Below, piece after piece: positions 1 to 9,411 of a stretch of DNA of 64,000 nt. Source of the DNA: DATEJJ01 sp039649115 (GTDB lineage: Bacteria > Actinomycetota > Actinomycetes > Mycobacteriales > Micromonosporaceae); contig JBBWZQ010000386.1 of NCBI GenBank assembly GCA_039649115.1, positions 12,407 to 76,406 on the forward strand, given 5' to 3'. The translations under genes were made by a program, and so were the position numbers. Positions within the stretch are counted from its first letter, which is position 1. Every line of letters starts with the position of its first letter. The notes under the pieces are model-generated. The model had not been told where the DNA came from and searched no databases. It saw only the letters and a list, made by a program, of their open reading frames with translations.

Positions 1-1541
1 TGGTTGTCGTACGCCTTGGCCGGAGCATCCACGCCGATGCCGTCGGCGACCGCGACAGCCAGATCGTTGTCGATGTGGTTCAGGTGGTCGACCACCTGCC
101 TGCGGATGTGCATGTGGGTCACCTTGCCCAGCTCGAAACGGTATGCGGCGACGATGTGCTGCTTCTCCCACCCGGTCATGCTGTTCCAGAACAGGGTGGC
201 CTGGCCGTAGTGGTCGGCGAAGGTCTCGCTGCGCCGGCGCAGCTTGTGCCCGTCCACCCGCTCGGGGAAGTGGTTGAAGGCGCCGGCTTCGATGACGGCG
301 GGGCAGCCGCCGCCCAGCGAGTTGGGGTGGTAGTTGCCCTGCCCGACCGGGATCCGGTCCTGGTGGAAGCCGTCCTGCTGGTGGTGGTGCACCGGCGCGA
401 CCGGCTGGTTGATCGGGATCTGGGCGAAGTTGGGACCGCCGAGCCGGGTCAGCTGGGTGTCGAGGTAGGAGAACAGGCGGGCCTGCAGCAGCGGGTCGTC
501 GGTGAAGTCGATGCCGGGTACCACGTTGCCGGTGCAGAACGCGATCTGCTCGGTCTCGGCGAAGAAGTTGTCCGGGTTGCGGTCCAGCACCAGCCGGCCG
601 ACCGGGGTCACCGGTACCTGCTCCTCCGGTATGATCTTGGTGGGGTCGAGCAGGTCGATGTCGAACGCGAACTCGTCCTCGGGCGGGATGATCTGCAGTC
701 CCAGCTCGTACTCCGGGAACACCCCGGCCTCGATGGACTCCCAGAGGTCGCGCCGGTTGAAGTCGGGGTCCTTGCCGGCGATCTTCTGCGCCTCGTCCCA
801 CACCAGCGAGTGGGTACCGGCCACCGGCGTCCAGTGGAACTTCACGAACGTGCTGCGCCCCGCCGCGTCGACCAGCCGGAACGTGTGTACCCCGAAGCCC
901 TGCATGGTGCGGAAGCTGCGCGGGATGGCCCGGTCGGACATCAGCCACATGACCATGTGCATGCTTTCCGGCTGCAGCGCGACAAAGTCCCAGAAGGTGT
1001 CGTGCGCGGACGCGCCGGTGGGCATCTCGTTGGGCGCCTCCGGCTTGACCGCGTGCACGAAGTCCGGGAACTTGATGCCGTCCTGGATGAAGAACACCGG
1101 CATGTTGTTGCCGACCAGATCGAAGTTACCCTGGTCGGTGTAGAACTTGGTGGCGAAGCCGCGCACGTCGCGGACCGTGTCCGCCGAGCCGCGCGGCCCC
1201 TGCACCGTGGAGAACCGGACAAACACCGGGGTACGTCGCGCCGGGTCGCAAAGGAACCCCGCGGTGGTGAGGCGCTCCAGCGACTCGTACACCTGGAAAT
1301 GGCCGTGCGCGCCGGAGCCCCGCGCGTGCACCACCCGCTCCGGTATGCGCTCGTGGTCGAAGCGCATCACCTTCTCCCGCAGGTGGAAGTCCTCCAGCAG
1401 GCTCGGGCCGCGCGCCCCGGCGTGCAGGGAGTTGTCCGTGTTCGGCACCGGGATGCCCTGGTCGGTGGTCAGCCGGGTGCCGCTGTGGTCGACCCGTACC
1501 CGGTCCAGCTGCGCTTGCTTGTCGTCGGCGAAGTCAGTCAT
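1..1541 (-). CDS. katE: Large-subunit (clade II) catalase, 3' end cut by window edge
   Basis: Heme catalase, converting hydrogen peroxide to water and oxygen in the cytoplasm. 513 codons are visible from the ATG at 1541. The distal His is at about residue 72 (HARGSGAHG), the catalytic Asn at about 145 ([11 protein letters not shown]) and the proximal heme Tyr at about 359 (RLFSYLDTQ). These spacings (73 and 287 residues) equal those of E. coli HPII as I recall them. After the catalase core the frame continues through a segment resembling the linker that in large catalases precedes a C-terminal flavodoxin-like domain, so the gene is probably the long form; that domain lies outside the window. 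It is divergent from the fucosidase gene, with only 63 bases between the starts. Confidence 0.93.
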   Translation of the reverse strand, partial: MTDFADDKQAQLDRVRVDHSGTRLTTDQGIPVPNTDNSLHAGARGPSLLEDFHLREKVMRFDHERIPERVVHARGSGAHGHFQVYESLERLTTAGFLCDPARRTPVFVRFSTVQGPRGSADTVRDVRGFATKFYTDQGNFDLVGNNMPVFFIQDGIKFPDFVHAVKPEAPNEMPTGASAHDTFWDFVALQPESMHMVMWLMSDRAIPRSFRTMQGFGVHTFRLVDAAGRSTFVKFHWTPVAGTHSLVWDEAQKIAGKDPDFNRRDLWESIEAGVFPEYELGLQIIPPEDEFAFDIDLLDPTKIIPEEQVPVTPVGRLVLDRNPDNFFAETEQIAFCTGNVVPGIDFTDDPLLQARLFSYLDTQLTRLGGPNFAQIPINQPVAPVHHHQQDGFHQDRIPVGQGNYHPNSLGGGCPAVIEAGAFNHFPERVDGHKLRRRSETFADHYGQATLFWNSMTGWEKQHIVAAYRFELGKVTHMHIRRQVVDHLNHIDNDLAVAVADGIGVDAPAKAYDN

Positions 1542-1604
1542 GATTCCGTACTACCCAGGGCTGGCGGCCCGACACGTGGCCGCCTGCGTGCCGGCGGCGA
1601 AGGG

Positions 1605-2885
1605 ATGACCGTGCAACCTCACGCCTGGTTCGCCGAGTCCCGGTTCGGCATGTTCGTCCACTGGGGACTGTACTCACTCGCGGCCCGGCACGAATGGGTG
1701 AAGAACCGCGAACGCCTGACCGACGAGGACTACCAGACCTACTTCGACCACTTCGACCCCGACCTCTACGACCCGGGGGAGTGGGCCCGGCTGGCCAAGG
1801 CCGCCGGCATGCGCTACGTCGTCCTCACCACCAAGCACCATGACGGCTTCTGCCTGTGGGACTCCGCGCACACCGACTACAAGGCGACCCGCACGCCGTA
1901 CGGCAGGGACCTGGTCGCGCCGTTCGTCGACGCCGTCCGGGGGCAGGGACTGCGCGTCGGGTTCTACCACTCGCTCCTCGACTGGCACCACCCGCAGTTC
2001 CCGGTCGACTGCCACCACCCGCAACGGGACGACGACGATTTCAAGGCGGCCAACCGCCACCGCGACATGACCAGGTACACCGAGTACCTGCACGCGCAGG
2101 TCCGGGAACTGCTCACCGGGTACGGCACCATCGACTACCTGTTCTTCGACTTCTCCTACCGGGGCCGGCCCGGCAGCTGGGGCGGCAAGGGCGCGGCCGA
2201 CTGGCGCTCGGCCGAGCTGCTCGCCATGGTCCGCCGGCTCCAGCCGGGCATCATCGTCAACGACCGGCTCGACATCCCCGGCGACTTCGTCACCCCCGAG
2301 CAGTACCAGCCGGCCGCACCGATGCGCGCCGGTGGCGTGGCGGTGCCCTGGGAGGCATGCCACACGCTCAACGGCAGCTGGGGCTACGACCGCGACAACC
2401 TCGATGACAAGTCCCCGGACCTGCTCGTCCGGATGCTCGTCGACAGCGTCGCCAAGAACGGCAACCTGCTGCTCAACGTCGGCCCGACCGGACGGGGGCT
2501 CGTCGACCCCCGCGCGGAACGGACACTGCGCGTCATCGGCGCCTGGATGCGGCCACACGCGCGGTCCATCCACGGCTGCGGCGCCAGCGGCTTCGTCGCG
2601 CCACCCGACTGCCGGTACACCCAGCGGGGCGACCGCCTGTACCTGCACCTGTTCGCGTGGCCCCTGAGCCACGTCCACCTGCCGGGCCTGGCCGGGCGGG
2701 TGCGGTACGCGCAACTGCTGCACGACGCGTCCGAGGTACGCACCCGCGTCATCGACGAGCACCAGGCGGCCGACACCACCGCCATGGGCGGGCTGGCACC
2801 GGACACCCTGACGCTCGACCTGCCGGTCCAGCGGCCCGACGTGACCGTACCCGTCGTCGAGCTGTTCCTGGACGCGGTTGGTTAG
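1605..2885 (+). CDS. Alpha-L-fucosidase, GH29
   Basis: Retaining exo-fucosidase removing terminal L-fucose from glycans. The protein has 426 residues and no signal peptide, so it is probably cytoplasmic. The family's N-terminal pattern is present (WFAESRFGMFVHWGLYS), followed by KHHDGFCLW near residue 80 and GNLLLNVGPTGRG in the second half. The Asp at about 182 (DYLFFDFSY) sits where GH29 enzymes carry the nucleophile. The ATG at 1605 follows an AAGGG Shine-Dalgarno sequence at very short spacing; the frame is open much further upstream only because it lies opposite the catalase gene. Its stop overlaps the stop of the convergent GH2 gene by three bases. Substrate range cannot be read from sequence. 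Confidence 0.9.
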   Translation: MTVQPHAWFAESRFGMFVHWGLYSLAARHEWVKNRERLTDEDYQTYFDHFDPDLYDPGEWARLAKAAGMRYVVLTTKHHDGFCLWDSAHTDYKATRTPYGRDLVAPFVDAVRGQGLRVGFYHSLLDWHHPQFPVDCHHPQRDDDDFKAANRHRDMTRYTEYLHAQVRELLTGYGTIDYLFFDFSYRGRPGSWGGKGAADWRSAELLAMVRRLQPGIIVNDRLDIPGDFVTPEQYQPAAPMRAGGVAVPWEACHTLNGSWGYDRDNLDDKSPDLLVRMLVDSVAKNGNLLLNVGPTGRGLVDPRAERTLRVIGAWMRPHARSIHGCGASGFVAPPDCRYTQRGDRLYLHLFAWPLSHVHLPGLAGRVRYAQLLHDASEVRTRVIDEHQAADTTAMGGLAPDTLTLDLPVQRPDVTVPVVELFLDAVG

Positions 2886-5800
2886 GTCGCCGCCGGTGCC
2901 AGCTCGGCGATCTCCAGGAATCCGTCCGGCGCCTCCGGGTGGCCGCTGGTCAGGTCCAGGCGCAGGCTCGTGGTGGCGACGGCGTCGAACGTGACGGACG
3001 TGGGCTGGTTCGAGCCGGCGGCCCAGGCGACGCTGGTACCGGTGGCCGCGCGCCAGCGCTGACCGTCCCAATAGGACACCTGGACCGACGCGGGTCGGCT
3101 GTGCCCGGCATCGGTGGTGAACCAGGCGGTGATCCCGGCGACACTGCGCGCCGCCGGCCACGACAGGGACACCCAGTCCCGCGCGCGGGCCGCGCCGATG
3201 CTCGGCAGCAGGGCGGTCGCGCTCTTGGTGTACGCGTTGGACCAGCCGCCCGAGTCGGTGACCCCGTCGACCATGCTCGCCGGCCCGGTGGCGTCGGATC
3301 CGGAGAAGCTCGCGCCGGCGGTGAGCCCCGACGCGCCGGGCGGCGTGGCGGGTACCGGTGCCTCGGGCGCGCCCGGGGGAGCACAGCCGGAGCCGGTCTT
3401 TGGCGGAGGCGAGCACCCCCAACGCGTCCCCGGGGTGAACCAGGTGGCCGGCGCGGCACCCTGCGCGGTGCCGCCGTGCCGGTCCGCCGGCGTGACGCGG
3501 ACCGTGGCCGTGCCGGTGCGCAGGCCGGGTGCCGTGGCGGTGACGGTGAGGGCGCGGCCGCCGGTGGGTGTGACGATGGCCAGAGCCTTGCCGCGGAAGG
3601 CGGTGCGGTACGCCGCCTTGTAGCTCTCCGCACTCTCCTGGCGTCCATTGTCGACACCGACGAGCCGGCCACCCGTCACGGCGAACTGGAGCAGGTTCTC
3701 GGCCTGGGGTGCGAGCACGCCGTGGCGGTCGACCACCTCGGCCGTCACGAAGGCCAGCGACCTGCCGTCCGCGGTGAGCACGCGCCGGTCGGCGGACAGC
3801 CGGATGGCCGCCGGTGCCGCGGCGGTGTCCACCTCGTCACTGGCCACCACCCGGTTGCCGCGCCTGGCGACCGCGACCAACCGGCCCGGCTGGAACGGTA
3901 CGCTCCACGCCAGGTGCAGGTGGCCCGCGGTACCGTCGCTGCCGGTGTAGCTGCCGGGGTATGCCCCGCTGGTGACATTCTTGTCGTCACCGGTCGGCTC
4001 GGTCGTTTCCAGGTACGGCCGGCCGTCGGCGGTCACCTTGTGGTCGAAGTGGCGTGTCCCCACCGACCGTCCATTGAGGAACAGCTCGACAGTGTCCACA
4101 TTGGCGTACGCCCACACCTGTACCGGCTCGCCGGCGCTGTGGTTCGTCCAGTCCATGGGCAGCAGGTGCACCATCGGCTCGGTGGTCCACTGGCTGCGGA
4201 ACAGGTAGTACTGGTCCTTGGCGAAGCCGGCGGTGTCCACCGCGCCGAAGAAGGACGCCTTGACCGGGAAGACGTTGAACGGCGTCGGTTCGCCGATGTA
4301 GTCCAGGCCGGACCACAGGAACTCGCCGAGGTACCAGGGGCGGTCCCGGTCCTTCTTCAGGGAGTACTCCCCGCTCATCGTCCAGGAGGCGAGGTTGTTG
4401 TCGTAGGAGGACGCGGCGCGCTGGCCGGGCGTGCGGTCCTCGCCCGTGTTGAGCTGTTCGGGTTGGTCGTACCGGCCGCGGGTGGACGTCTCGGAGGAGG
4501 ACTCCGACTCGAAGAAGAACGTCTGCGGGTACCGGGCGTGCAGCGCGTCGATGGAGCCGGCGGTGTTGTAGTTCAGGCCGACCCCGTCGAGCATGAGCAG
4601 GACCTGTTCCAGCGCGGAGCCCGGAGCCGGCATGCCACGGTACTTGTCGGAGCCCAGGACGACGGGCCGGCTGGCGTCCAGCGCGCGGACGTCGTCGATG
4701 AGCCGGCGGGCGATCGGAACTCCGGAGGCCTGCCCGGAGTTGGGGATCTCGTTGCCGATCGACCACATGATCACCGCGGGGGAGTTGCGGGACTCCAGCA
4801 CCATCTCGCCGATGTCCGTGTCGCCGTCGGTGTTGAAGAACCGCGCGTAGTCGTTGGTCACCTTGCGGACGTTCCAGACGTCGAACGCCTCGACCATCAT
4901 GACGATGCCGAGTTCCTCGCAGACCTGTACCAGTTCCGGCGCCGGCGGGTTGTGCGAGGTCCGCAGCGCGTTGACCCCCATGCTCTTCATGATCTTCATC
5001 TGCCGGGCCAGCGCGTCGTGGTTCACCGCGCTGCCGATGGCACCCTGGTCGTGGTGCAGGTTGACGCCCTGCAGCCGGAGCCCCCGGCCGTTGAGGAAGA
5101 AGCCGCCCTGCGGGTCGAAGCGGGTCCACCGCAATCCCATCCGGGACGTGTAGCTGTCGACCGTGGCGCCGTCGACCGCGAGCCGGGTGGTGACGCTGTA
5201 CAGGTACGGGTCGGTGACGTCCCACAGGTGCGGGTGCGCGACCCGGACGTCCAGCGCGGCGGTCACCGGAGCCTCGCCGGTCGTCACCGGGCCGGTCGCG
5301 CGGCCCACCTCGCGGCCGGACGCGTCGCGCACGACCGAGGTGACCCGTACGTCGGCCGCGGTGCCGCCCGTCGTGGCCACGGTCGTGGCAATGTGGACGG
5401 TGCCGTAGCCGGCCGCTACGGTTTCGGCGAGGCCGGGCGTGGTGACCGCCATGCCGAGGCGCTGGACGTGCACCGGGTCGGTGGCCACGAGGCGGACGTT
5501 GCGGTAGATCCCGCTGCCCGAGTACCAGCGGCTGCTCGGTATCGCGTTGCGCACCTTGACCGCCAGCACGTCGGGAGTGCGGCCGTCGGCGTGCGCGCCG
5601 GCCAGGTCGAGGCTGAACCCGGTGTACCCGTAGTGGTGCACGCCCAGCAGCGTGCCGTTGAGGTACACCTCGCAGTCCATGTACACCCCGTCGAACTCGA
5701 CCGACAGGTGCTTGCCCGCCAGGCTCGCCGGCAGCGTGAAGGTCTTCCGGTACCAGCCCAGGCCGCCCTGGTAGAAGCCGGTGCCGGAGTTCGTCGCGGG

Positions 5801-6142
5801 TCCCGCCGTCGGGTTGAGCTCGATGCTCCAGTCGTGCGGGACGCTGACCGTCCGCCACGCCGAGTCGTCGTACCCCGGGCTCGCGGCGTCGGCGAAGGCC
5901 CCGGTCGGGTCGGTGACCCCGGCGGAGTTCACCAGCGCGAAGCGCCAGCCGGCGTCCAGGTCGAAGGTCTGGCCGTCGTGGTGCGGCACGGCGACGTCCG
6001 GGCCGGCAAGCGACGAGCCGGGGGAGCTGCCGCCGTGACCGCCCCAGGCCCGCGACGGCGTGGCCGAGGTCGTCCCCGGTACGGCCAGGGCCACCACGGC
6101 GGTGAGCGTCAGCGTGCGGACGAATCGCTTTGATCGCACCAT
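2882..6142 (-). CDS. Secreted beta-galactosidase-type GH2 hydrolase with C-terminal discoidin-like domain
   Basis: Probably releases beta-linked galactose outside the cell. The protein has 1086 residues and an N-terminal signal peptide (LTLTAVVALAVPGTTSA). A sugar-binding jelly roll spans about 60-220, an Ig-like domain 225-340 and the TIM barrel 345-600. The likely acid/base Glu is at about 465 (SIGNEIPNS) and the nucleophile Glu at about 545 (FFFESES). A DUF4982-like and an Ig-like segment follow, and residues about 935-1086 resemble an F5/8 type C carbohydrate-binding fold (FLEIAEL near the end). Residues about 906-924 are encoded by a 55-bp repeat that also occurs between genes elsewhere in the window. 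The gene is divergent from GH35, suggesting shared control. Confidence 0.9.
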   Translation of the reverse strand: MVRSKRFVRTLTLTAVVALAVPGTTSATPSRAWGGHGGSSPGSSLAGPDVAVPHHDGQTFDLDAGWRFALVNSAGVTDPTGAFADAASPGYDDSAWRTVSVPHDWSIELNPTAGPATNSGTGFYQGGLGWYRKTFTLPASLAGKHLSVEFDGVYMDCEVYLNGTLLGVHHYGYTGFSLDLAGAHADGRTPDVLAVKVRNAIPSSRWYSGSGIYRNVRLVATDPVHVQRLGMAVTTPGLAETVAAGYGTVHIATTVATTGGTAADVRVTSVVRDASGREVGRATGPVTTGEAPVTAALDVRVAHPHLWDVTDPYLYSVTTRLAVDGATVDSYTSRMGLRWTRFDPQGGFFLNGRGLRLQGVNLHHDQGAIGSAVNHDALARQMKIMKSMGVNALRTSHNPPAPELVQVCEELGIVMMVEAFDVWNVRKVTNDYARFFNTDGDTDIGEMVLESRNSPAVIMWSIGNEIPNSGQASGVPIARRLIDDVRALDASRPVVLGSDKYRGMPAPGSALEQVLLMLDGVGLNYNTAGSIDALHARYPQTFFFESESSSETSTRGRYDQPEQLNTGEDRTPGQRAASSYDNNLASWTMSGEYSLKKDRDRPWYLGEFLWSGLDYIGEPTPFNVFPVKASFFGAVDTAGFAKDQYYLFRSQWTTEPMVHLLPMDWTNHSAGEPVQVWAYANVDTVELFLNGRSVGTRHFDHKVTADGRPYLETTEPTGDDKNVTSGAYPGSYTGSDGTAGHLHLAWSVPFQPGRLVAVARRGNRVVASDEVDTAAAPAAIRLSADRRVLTADGRSLAFVTAEVVDRHGVLAPQAENLLQFAVTGGRLVGVDNGRQESAESYKAAYRTAFRGKALAIVTPTGGRALTVTATAPGLRTGTATVRVTPADRHGGTAQGAAPATWFTPGTRWGCSPPPKTGSGCAPPGAPEAPVPATPPGASGLTAGASFSGSDATGPASMVDGVTDSGGWSNAYTKSATALLPSIGAARARDWVSLSWPAARSVAGITAWFTTDAGHSRPASVQVSYWDGQRWRAATGTSVAWAAGSNQPTSVTFDAVATTSLRLDLTSGHPEAPDGFLEIAELAPAAT
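3371..3425 (-). repeat. 55-bp interspersed repeat, copy A, in frame inside the GH2 gene
   Basis: The reverse strand reads from GCGTTGGGGGTGCTCG to CTCCCCCGGGC and matches 33690-33744 except at about three positions. Just outside the shared block, CCCCGGGGA lies opposite TCCCCCGGG, so the unit can fold as a long-loop hairpin. It falls in the linker between the GH2 core and the C-terminal binding domain and adds about 18 residues rich in Pro, Gly and Cys without breaking the frame. Confidence 0.85.
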
Positions 6143-6446
6143 GGTGTCTGCTCCAGTCCTGGAATCCGACCTCGGTCACAGGTGAGTAGCGGTGGGGGTG
6201 GGGCCGCGCTGGCAGAGATCGAGTAAGCCACATATATCAAAGTACCGAACCGGGCAAGTCGTCAAGACCGAACATTGCCGGACTCAATCGTTCATTTGCT
6301 GGACCCGGGCCGTGCGCGACCGCGGTCGCGGTCACCGGCGGGCGCGGCCTTGATTAACCGGAGCCGATGTGATTTAGTTTATCGATCCAACTAAAAGGAG
6401 AACGCTTCCTGGCGCCGCTTGCCCATCAACGGGAGGTCTGATCGCC
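6143..6446. promoter_or_regulatory. Divergent control region between GH2 and GH35 genes
   Basis: This is the only gene-free stretch of about 300 bases. It is AT-rich relative to its surroundings in two places. Towards the GH2 gene, the reverse strand has TTGACG at 6265-6260 and an AT-rich TTGATATATG at 6240-6231, a plausible promoter with loose spacing. Towards GH35 there is a perfect inverted repeat (6373-6395). The shared region suggests co-regulation of the two beta-galactosidase genes. Transcription starts are not defined by sequence alone. Confidence 0.5.
6373..6395. promoter_or_regulatory. Inverted-repeat operator upstream of GH35
   Basis: Perfect 7-bp arms TTTAGTT and AACTAAA are separated by nine bases, 51 bases before the GH35 start. 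The TTAGTTT/AAACTAA character resembles operators of ROK-family (XylR/NagC-like) sugar repressors in other bacteria. No ROK gene is in the window, so the regulator assignment is inference. Confidence 0.55.
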
Positions 6447-9368
6447 ATGAGTCGAAGCCGGATGCTGGCCGTCCTGGCCGTCCTGGTCGTCGGGGCGCTG
6501 GTCGCCCTGCTCGGCTCCGCGGCTCCCGCGGTGGCCCGGCGGGCGGCGGTCGCCGGCGGTGCGCGGCACAGTGTGACCTACGACAGCTACTCGCTGATGG
6601 TCGACGGCAAGCGGATCGTGGTGCAGGCGGCCGAGTTCCACTACTTCCGGCTGCCCAGTCCGTCGCTGTGGCGCGACGTCCTGGAGAAGGACAAGGCGGC
6701 CGGGTTCAACGCGGTGTCCCTGTACTTCGACTGGGCATACCACTCGCCCCGGCCGGGCGCGTACGACTTCACCGGTGTCCGGGACGTGGACCGCCTGCTG
6801 CGGCTGGCGGAGGAGGCCGGGCTGTGGGTCATCGCCCGGCCGGGGCCGTACATCAACGCCGAGGCCACCGGGGGCGGCTTCCCGGCGTGGCTCAAGCAGG
6901 TACCGGGCCGGGCACGGACCAGCGCGCCGGGGTACACGGCCGCCTACCGGGACTGGTTGGGTCACGTCGACCCGATCATCGCCCGGCACCTGGTGACCCG
7001 CGGCGGTTCGGTGCTGCTGTACCAGGTGGAGAACGAGTACCAGGTGAACACCGACGCGGCGTACATGGCGGCGCTGCAGGCGAAGGTACGCGCGGACGGG
7101 ATCGACGTGCCGATCACCACCAACGACTGTTGCGACGCGGGAAGCTGGTCCTCGACCTGGGGCTCGGGGCCGGGTGCCGTGCAGATCCCCGGCGTGGACA
7201 CCTATCCGCAGTCCTTCGACTGCGCGAACGCGGCCACCACCTGGGGACCGTGGGGGGAGGGCGTCACCGAACGGGTGCGCGCCGACGCGCCGGTGCTGTC
7301 GCTGGAGTACCAGGCCGGGGCGATCGACCTGGGCAACACCGGCTACGAAGCGTGCCGCCAGCTCACGGGCACCCAGTACATGAAGTACTTCTACAAGAAC
7401 AACGTCATCCAGAGCGGGGCCACCGGGTTCAGCTACTACATGGCCGACGGCGGTACGAACTGGGGTTGGCTGGCCCAGCCCAACGACGTCTACACCTCCT
7501 ACGACTACGGCGCGGCCGTCACCGAGTCGCGGCAGCTGACCGCGAAGTACGACGAGTTCAAGCGGCAGGGGTACTTCCTGCGGGCGGTGGCGCCCGAACT
7601 GGCCAAGACCGACCCGGCGAGCCCGCCCGCGTCCAGCAACCCGGCGCTGCAGGCGGTCGCGCGGACCAACCCGGACACGGGTACCCAGTTCGTGTTGCTG
7701 CGCCACACCGACCGCGCCGCCACCACCGACGACTCCGGCACGCTGGCATGGTCCACTCCGGACGGTCAGTACCAGGTGCCGGTGCGGCTGGCCGGCCGGG
7801 ACGCGAAGATCCTGCTGGCCGGGTTGACGCTCGGCGGCCAGCGGCTGGTCTACAGCACCTCGGAACTGATGACCCAGGCCACCATCGACGGCCGCGACAT
7901 CGCCCTGCTGTACGGCACCGAAGGGGTGGCGGGCAGCACCGTGCTGCGCTACCCGAGCCGTCCCGTGGTCCGCGTGCTCGACGGCGCGGTCAGCTCCTCG
8001 TACGCCGCGAACACCGGCGACCTGCGGCTGGACTACACGCACGCCGGGCTCGCCCGGGTACTCGTCACCGGCGGTGGCCGCCCGCCGCTGCTGCTGCTGA
8101 TCGGCACGGACGCGACCGCCGCGCCGTTCTGGCGGCTCGACACGAACGCCGGACCCGTGCTCGTGCGCGGCACCTCGCTCGTGCGGTCCGGCTCCGTACT
8201 GGGTACGCGGCTGCAGTTGCGCGCGGACACCGGTGCACCCGGCGGGATCGAGGTGTTCGGCCCGGCCCGGCACCTGTCGGTCAACGGCTCCCCGGTGTCC
8301 GTCCGGCTCACCTCCAGCGGGTCGCTGCTCGGTACGCTGCCCGGCCCGGCACCGGTGAACCTGCCCGCGCTGGCGGACTGGCGCACCCGGACCGAGGCGC
8401 CGGAGGCGGCACCCGGTTTCGACGACTCCGGCTGGACCGTGGCCGACAAGACCACGACGCAGAGCCCGATCCCGCCCAGGACGCTGCCCGTCCTGTACGC
8501 CGACGAGTACGGCTACCACTACGGCAGCGTCTGGTACCGCGGCCACTTCACCGCCACCGGTACCGAAACGTCCCTCGCGCTCAACGCCATCACCGGCAAG
8601 CGGGGCATCTACCTCGTCTGGCTCAACGGCCACTACCTGGGCTCCGCGGCCGGCGGCACCGAGGCCGACGCGGGTCCGCCGGCCAATCCCGACCCCGGGC
8701 CCGGCAACTTCCCGGTCCCGGCCGGGCTGCTGCCGGCCGGCACCCCGGCGACGGTGTCGGTGCTGGTGGAGAACATGGGGCACAACGACGACTGGACCGC
8801 CGAGGACATCCGGGCCAAGCAGCCGCGCGGCCTGGTCGGTGCCGCACTGGCCGGCTCGGCGGCCGGCATCTCGTGGCGGATCCAGGGTGCCCGGGGTGGC
8901 GAGAACCTGGTCGACCCGGCCCGCGGCCCGCTGAACACCGGCGGCCTGTACGGCGAACGCAACGGCTGGACGCTACCGGGCTACCCGGACCGGTCCTGGT
9001 CCCCGGTCCGCTCGCTGGCCGGCACCCCGGTACCGGCCGGAGTCGCCTGGTACCGCACCTCGTTCCGGCTCGACCTGCCGCGCGGCCAGGACACCTCGGT
9101 CGGCCTGCGCTTCCCGGGGACGGTCCCGGACGGGTACCGCGTGATGGTGTTCCTCAACGGCTGGAACCTCGGCCAGTACGGCGCGGGGATCGGCCCGCAG
9201 ACCGACTTCGTCCTGCCCGCCGGCCTGCTGCACGAGCACGGTGCCAACAGCCTCGCGCTCGCGGTCATCGCGCAGCAACCGTCGACGCTGCGCCCGGTGC
9301 GCCTGGTGGTCCTCGGTACGCAGCGCGGCGGCGTGCCCGTCACCGACGTCCGCGCACCGGTTCGCTAG
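6447..9368 (+). CDS. Secreted beta-galactosidase, GH35
   Basis: Retaining exo-beta-galactosidase acting outside the cell. The protein has 973 residues; the signal peptide covers about 1-30 (hydrophobic core VLAVLVVGALVALL, then APAVA). The TIM barrel starts with the family motif AAEFHYFRLP near 61-70. The acid/base Glu is at about 197 (VENEYQ) and the nucleophile Glu at about 287 (LSLEYQAG). The C-terminal half contains the jelly-roll domains usual in this family, including YGSVWYRGHF and a final NGWNLGQYG strand. The ATG at 6447 has GGGAGG about ten bases upstream. The gene is divergent from GH2 and preceded by an inverted-repeat operator; a strong hairpin follows its stop. Confidence 0.93.
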   Translation: MSRSRMLAVLAVLVVGALVALLGSAAPAVARRAAVAGGARHSVTYDSYSLMVDGKRIVVQAAEFHYFRLPSPSLWRDVLEKDKAAGFNAVSLYFDWAYHSPRPGAYDFTGVRDVDRLLRLAEEAGLWVIARPGPYINAEATGGGFPAWLKQVPGRARTSAPGYTAAYRDWLGHVDPIIARHLVTRGGSVLLYQVENEYQVNTDAAYMAALQAKVRADGIDVPITTNDCCDAGSWSSTWGSGPGAVQIPGVDTYPQSFDCANAATTWGPWGEGVTERVRADAPVLSLEYQAGAIDLGNTGYEACRQLTGTQYMKYFYKNNVIQSGATGFSYYMADGGTNWGWLAQPNDVYTSYDYGAAVTESRQLTAKYDEFKRQGYFLRAVAPELAKTDPASPPASSNPALQAVARTNPDTGTQFVLLRHTDRAATTDDSGTLAWSTPDGQYQVPVRLAGRDAKILLAGLTLGGQRLVYSTSELMTQATIDGRDIALLYGTEGVAGSTVLRYPSRPVVRVLDGAVSSSYAANTGDLRLDYTHAGLARVLVTGGGRPPLLLLIGTDATAAPFWRLDTNAGPVLVRGTSLVRSGSVLGTRLQLRADTGAPGGIEVFGPARHLSVNGSPVSVRLTSSGSLLGTLPGPAPVNLPALADWRTRTEAPEAAPGFDDSGWTVADKTTTQSPIPPRTLPVLYADEYGYHYGSVWYRGHFTATGTETSLALNAITGKRGIYLVWLNGHYLGSAAGGTEADAGPPANPDPGPGNFPVPAGLLPAGTPATVSVLVENMGHNDDWTAEDIRAKQPRGLVGAALAGSAAGISWRIQGARGGENLVDPARGPLNTGGLYGERNGWTLPGYPDRSWSPVRSLAGTPVPAGVAWYRTSFRLDLPRGQDTSVGLRFPGTVPDGYRVMVFLNGWNLGQYGAGIGPQTDFVLPAGLLHEHGANSLALAVIAQQPSTLRPVRLVVLGTQRGGVPVTDVRAPVR

Positions 9369-9370
9369 GC

Positions 9371-9401
9371 GGAAAGGGGGCCGCGGCGCGGCCCCCTTTC
9401 C
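9371..9401. terminator. Bidirectional terminator between GH35 and GH6
   Basis: A perfect 14-bp stem starting GGAAAGGGGGCCGC with a three-base loop lies two bases after the GH35 stop and ten bases before the GH6 stop. The G/A face and C/T face would serve both convergent genes. Confidence 0.85.
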
Positions 9402-9411
9402 GGGTCGGTGC

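Noticed and set aside
75..1604. Long + strand open frame joined to the fucosidase
   Set aside because: It is the antisense of the catalase gene; the protein read from it is low-complexity and the real fucosidase start is at 1605.
2657..6133. 1158-codon + strand frame opposite the GH2 gene
   Set aside because: Arg/Gly/Val-rich composition typical of antisense frames in high-GC DNA; the reverse strand encodes a complete GH2 enzyme.
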